6,230 nucleotides of DNA from Methylobacterium sp. Lineage in GTDB: Bacteria > Pseudomonadota > Alphaproteobacteria > Rhizobiales > Beijerinckiaceae. Positions 5,794 through 6,230 of this stretch are shown here, piece after piece. How positions within the stretch are numbered: position 1 is the first letter of the stretch; each line of letters begins with the position of its first letter. The stretch covers positions 1 through 6,230 of the forward strand of contig JAJKJG010000302.1 of the NCBI GenBank assembly GCA_021154065.1. The letters run 5' to 3'. The translations under genes were made by a program, and so were the position numbers. The notes beneath the pieces are model-generated. The model ran no database searches, was not told where the DNA came from, and saw only the letters and a program-made list of their open reading frames with translations.

Positions 5794-6230
5794 CGTTCTG
5801 CTCGGCTTTGGCGGCAACCTCGGCGATGCGACCGCCGCCATTGAGGCCGCGCTGCGGCGGCTTGAGGCCGGGGGCGTGCGCATCACGGCGCGCTCGCCTT
5901 TCTACCGCACCCCAGCCTGGGGCAAGACGGATCAGCCCGACTTCGTGAACGCCTGCGCCGCCGGAGAGACCGCGCTCGCGCCGCGCGGCCTTTTGGATGC
6001 GATCCAACGGATCGAGACCCAGCTTGGACGGGAACGCCGCGAGCGCTGGGGTCCGCGCGTGATCGACATCGACATCCTGGCTTACGACGACCGCGTCATC
6101 GACGAGCCGGGGCTGACGATCCCGCATCCGCGTCTCACTGAGCGCGCCTTCGTGCTCGTGCCGCTTCTGGACATCGCGCCTGACCGCGTCATCGCCGGCC
6201 GCAGCGTGCGCGATTGGGCGGCCGGCGGGA
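5786..6230 (+). CDS. folK: 2-amino-4-hydroxy-6-hydroxymethyldihydropteridine pyrophosphokinase FolK (3' end outside window)
   Basis: Transfers pyrophosphate from ATP to 6-hydroxymethyl-7,8-dihydropterin, producing the FolP substrate. The 148 complete codons visible include the N-terminal LLGFGGNLGD, the pterin loop FYRTPAWGKTDQPDFVNA, the family signature RWGPRVIDIDIL with magnesium-binding D94 and D96 (E. coli D95 and D97), and IPHPRLTERAFVLVPL. HPPK proteins are commonly about 160-170 residues, so only a short C-terminal piece is missing. The start is taken as GTG at 5786, which places GFGGNLGD at the expected distance from the N terminus and overlaps the folB stop by eight bases. Only a weak GAGCGG precedes it, so translation probably depends on ribosomes finishing folB. 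Confidence 0.96.
   Translation, partial: MADVLLGFGGNLGDATAAIEAALRRLEAGGVRITARSPFYRTPAWGKTDQPDFVNACAAGETALAPRGLLDAIQRIETQLGRERRERWGPRVIDIDILAYDDRVIDEPGLTIPHPRLTERAFVLVPLLDIAPDRVIAGRSVRDWAAGG

Noticed and set aside
1..6230. CRISPR array, tRNA or rRNA gene, transposase
   Set aside because: No regularly spaced direct repeats, no tRNA-like cloverleaf or rRNA sequence, and no transposase motifs were seen on either strand.

Overview
This window comes from a high-GC proteobacterial chromosome, most likely an alphaproteobacterium of the Hyphomicrobiales (Rhizobiales) type. Three things point there: G/C-ending codons throughout, the compact folP-folB-folK order, and a short PutA with no N-terminal DNA-binding domain. 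This placement is inference; no rRNA or other marker gene is present.

Layout. Positions 1-1053 (minus strand) hold the first 351 codons of an AMP-forming acyl-CoA synthetase that runs off the left edge. A 124-bp divergent spacer (1054-1177) separates it from putA (1178-4492, plus strand), the bifunctional proline dehydrogenase / glutamate-semialdehyde dehydrogenase. After a 96-bp gap with no obvious terminator comes a tightly packed folate block on the plus strand: folP (4589-5431), folB (5428-5793) and folK (5786 to the right edge). Its start and stop codons overlap by 4 and 8 bases.

Function. PutA oxidises proline to glutamate in two steps. The acyl-CoA synthetase activates a carboxylic acid to its CoA thioester. 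The two are plausibly catabolic neighbours, but nothing in the sequence ties them to one pathway. FolB, FolK and FolP catalyse three successive steps of dihydropteroate synthesis: dihydroneopterin to hydroxymethyl-dihydropterin, its pyrophosphorylation, and condensation with p-aminobenzoate. The gene overlaps suggest coupled translation.

Most notable observation. About 198 bp inside the aldehyde-dehydrogenase half of putA (roughly 3884-4081) do not look like PutA. They form a palindromic repeat-like element made of two inverted copies of a module of about 46-50 bp around a central spacer. The element is open in the putA frame and would add about 66 residues in a loop where aldehyde dehydrogenases tolerate variation. 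This resembles in-frame palindromic elements known from Rickettsia protein genes. No wholly new multi-gene system, CRISPR array, RNA gene or transposase is visible.
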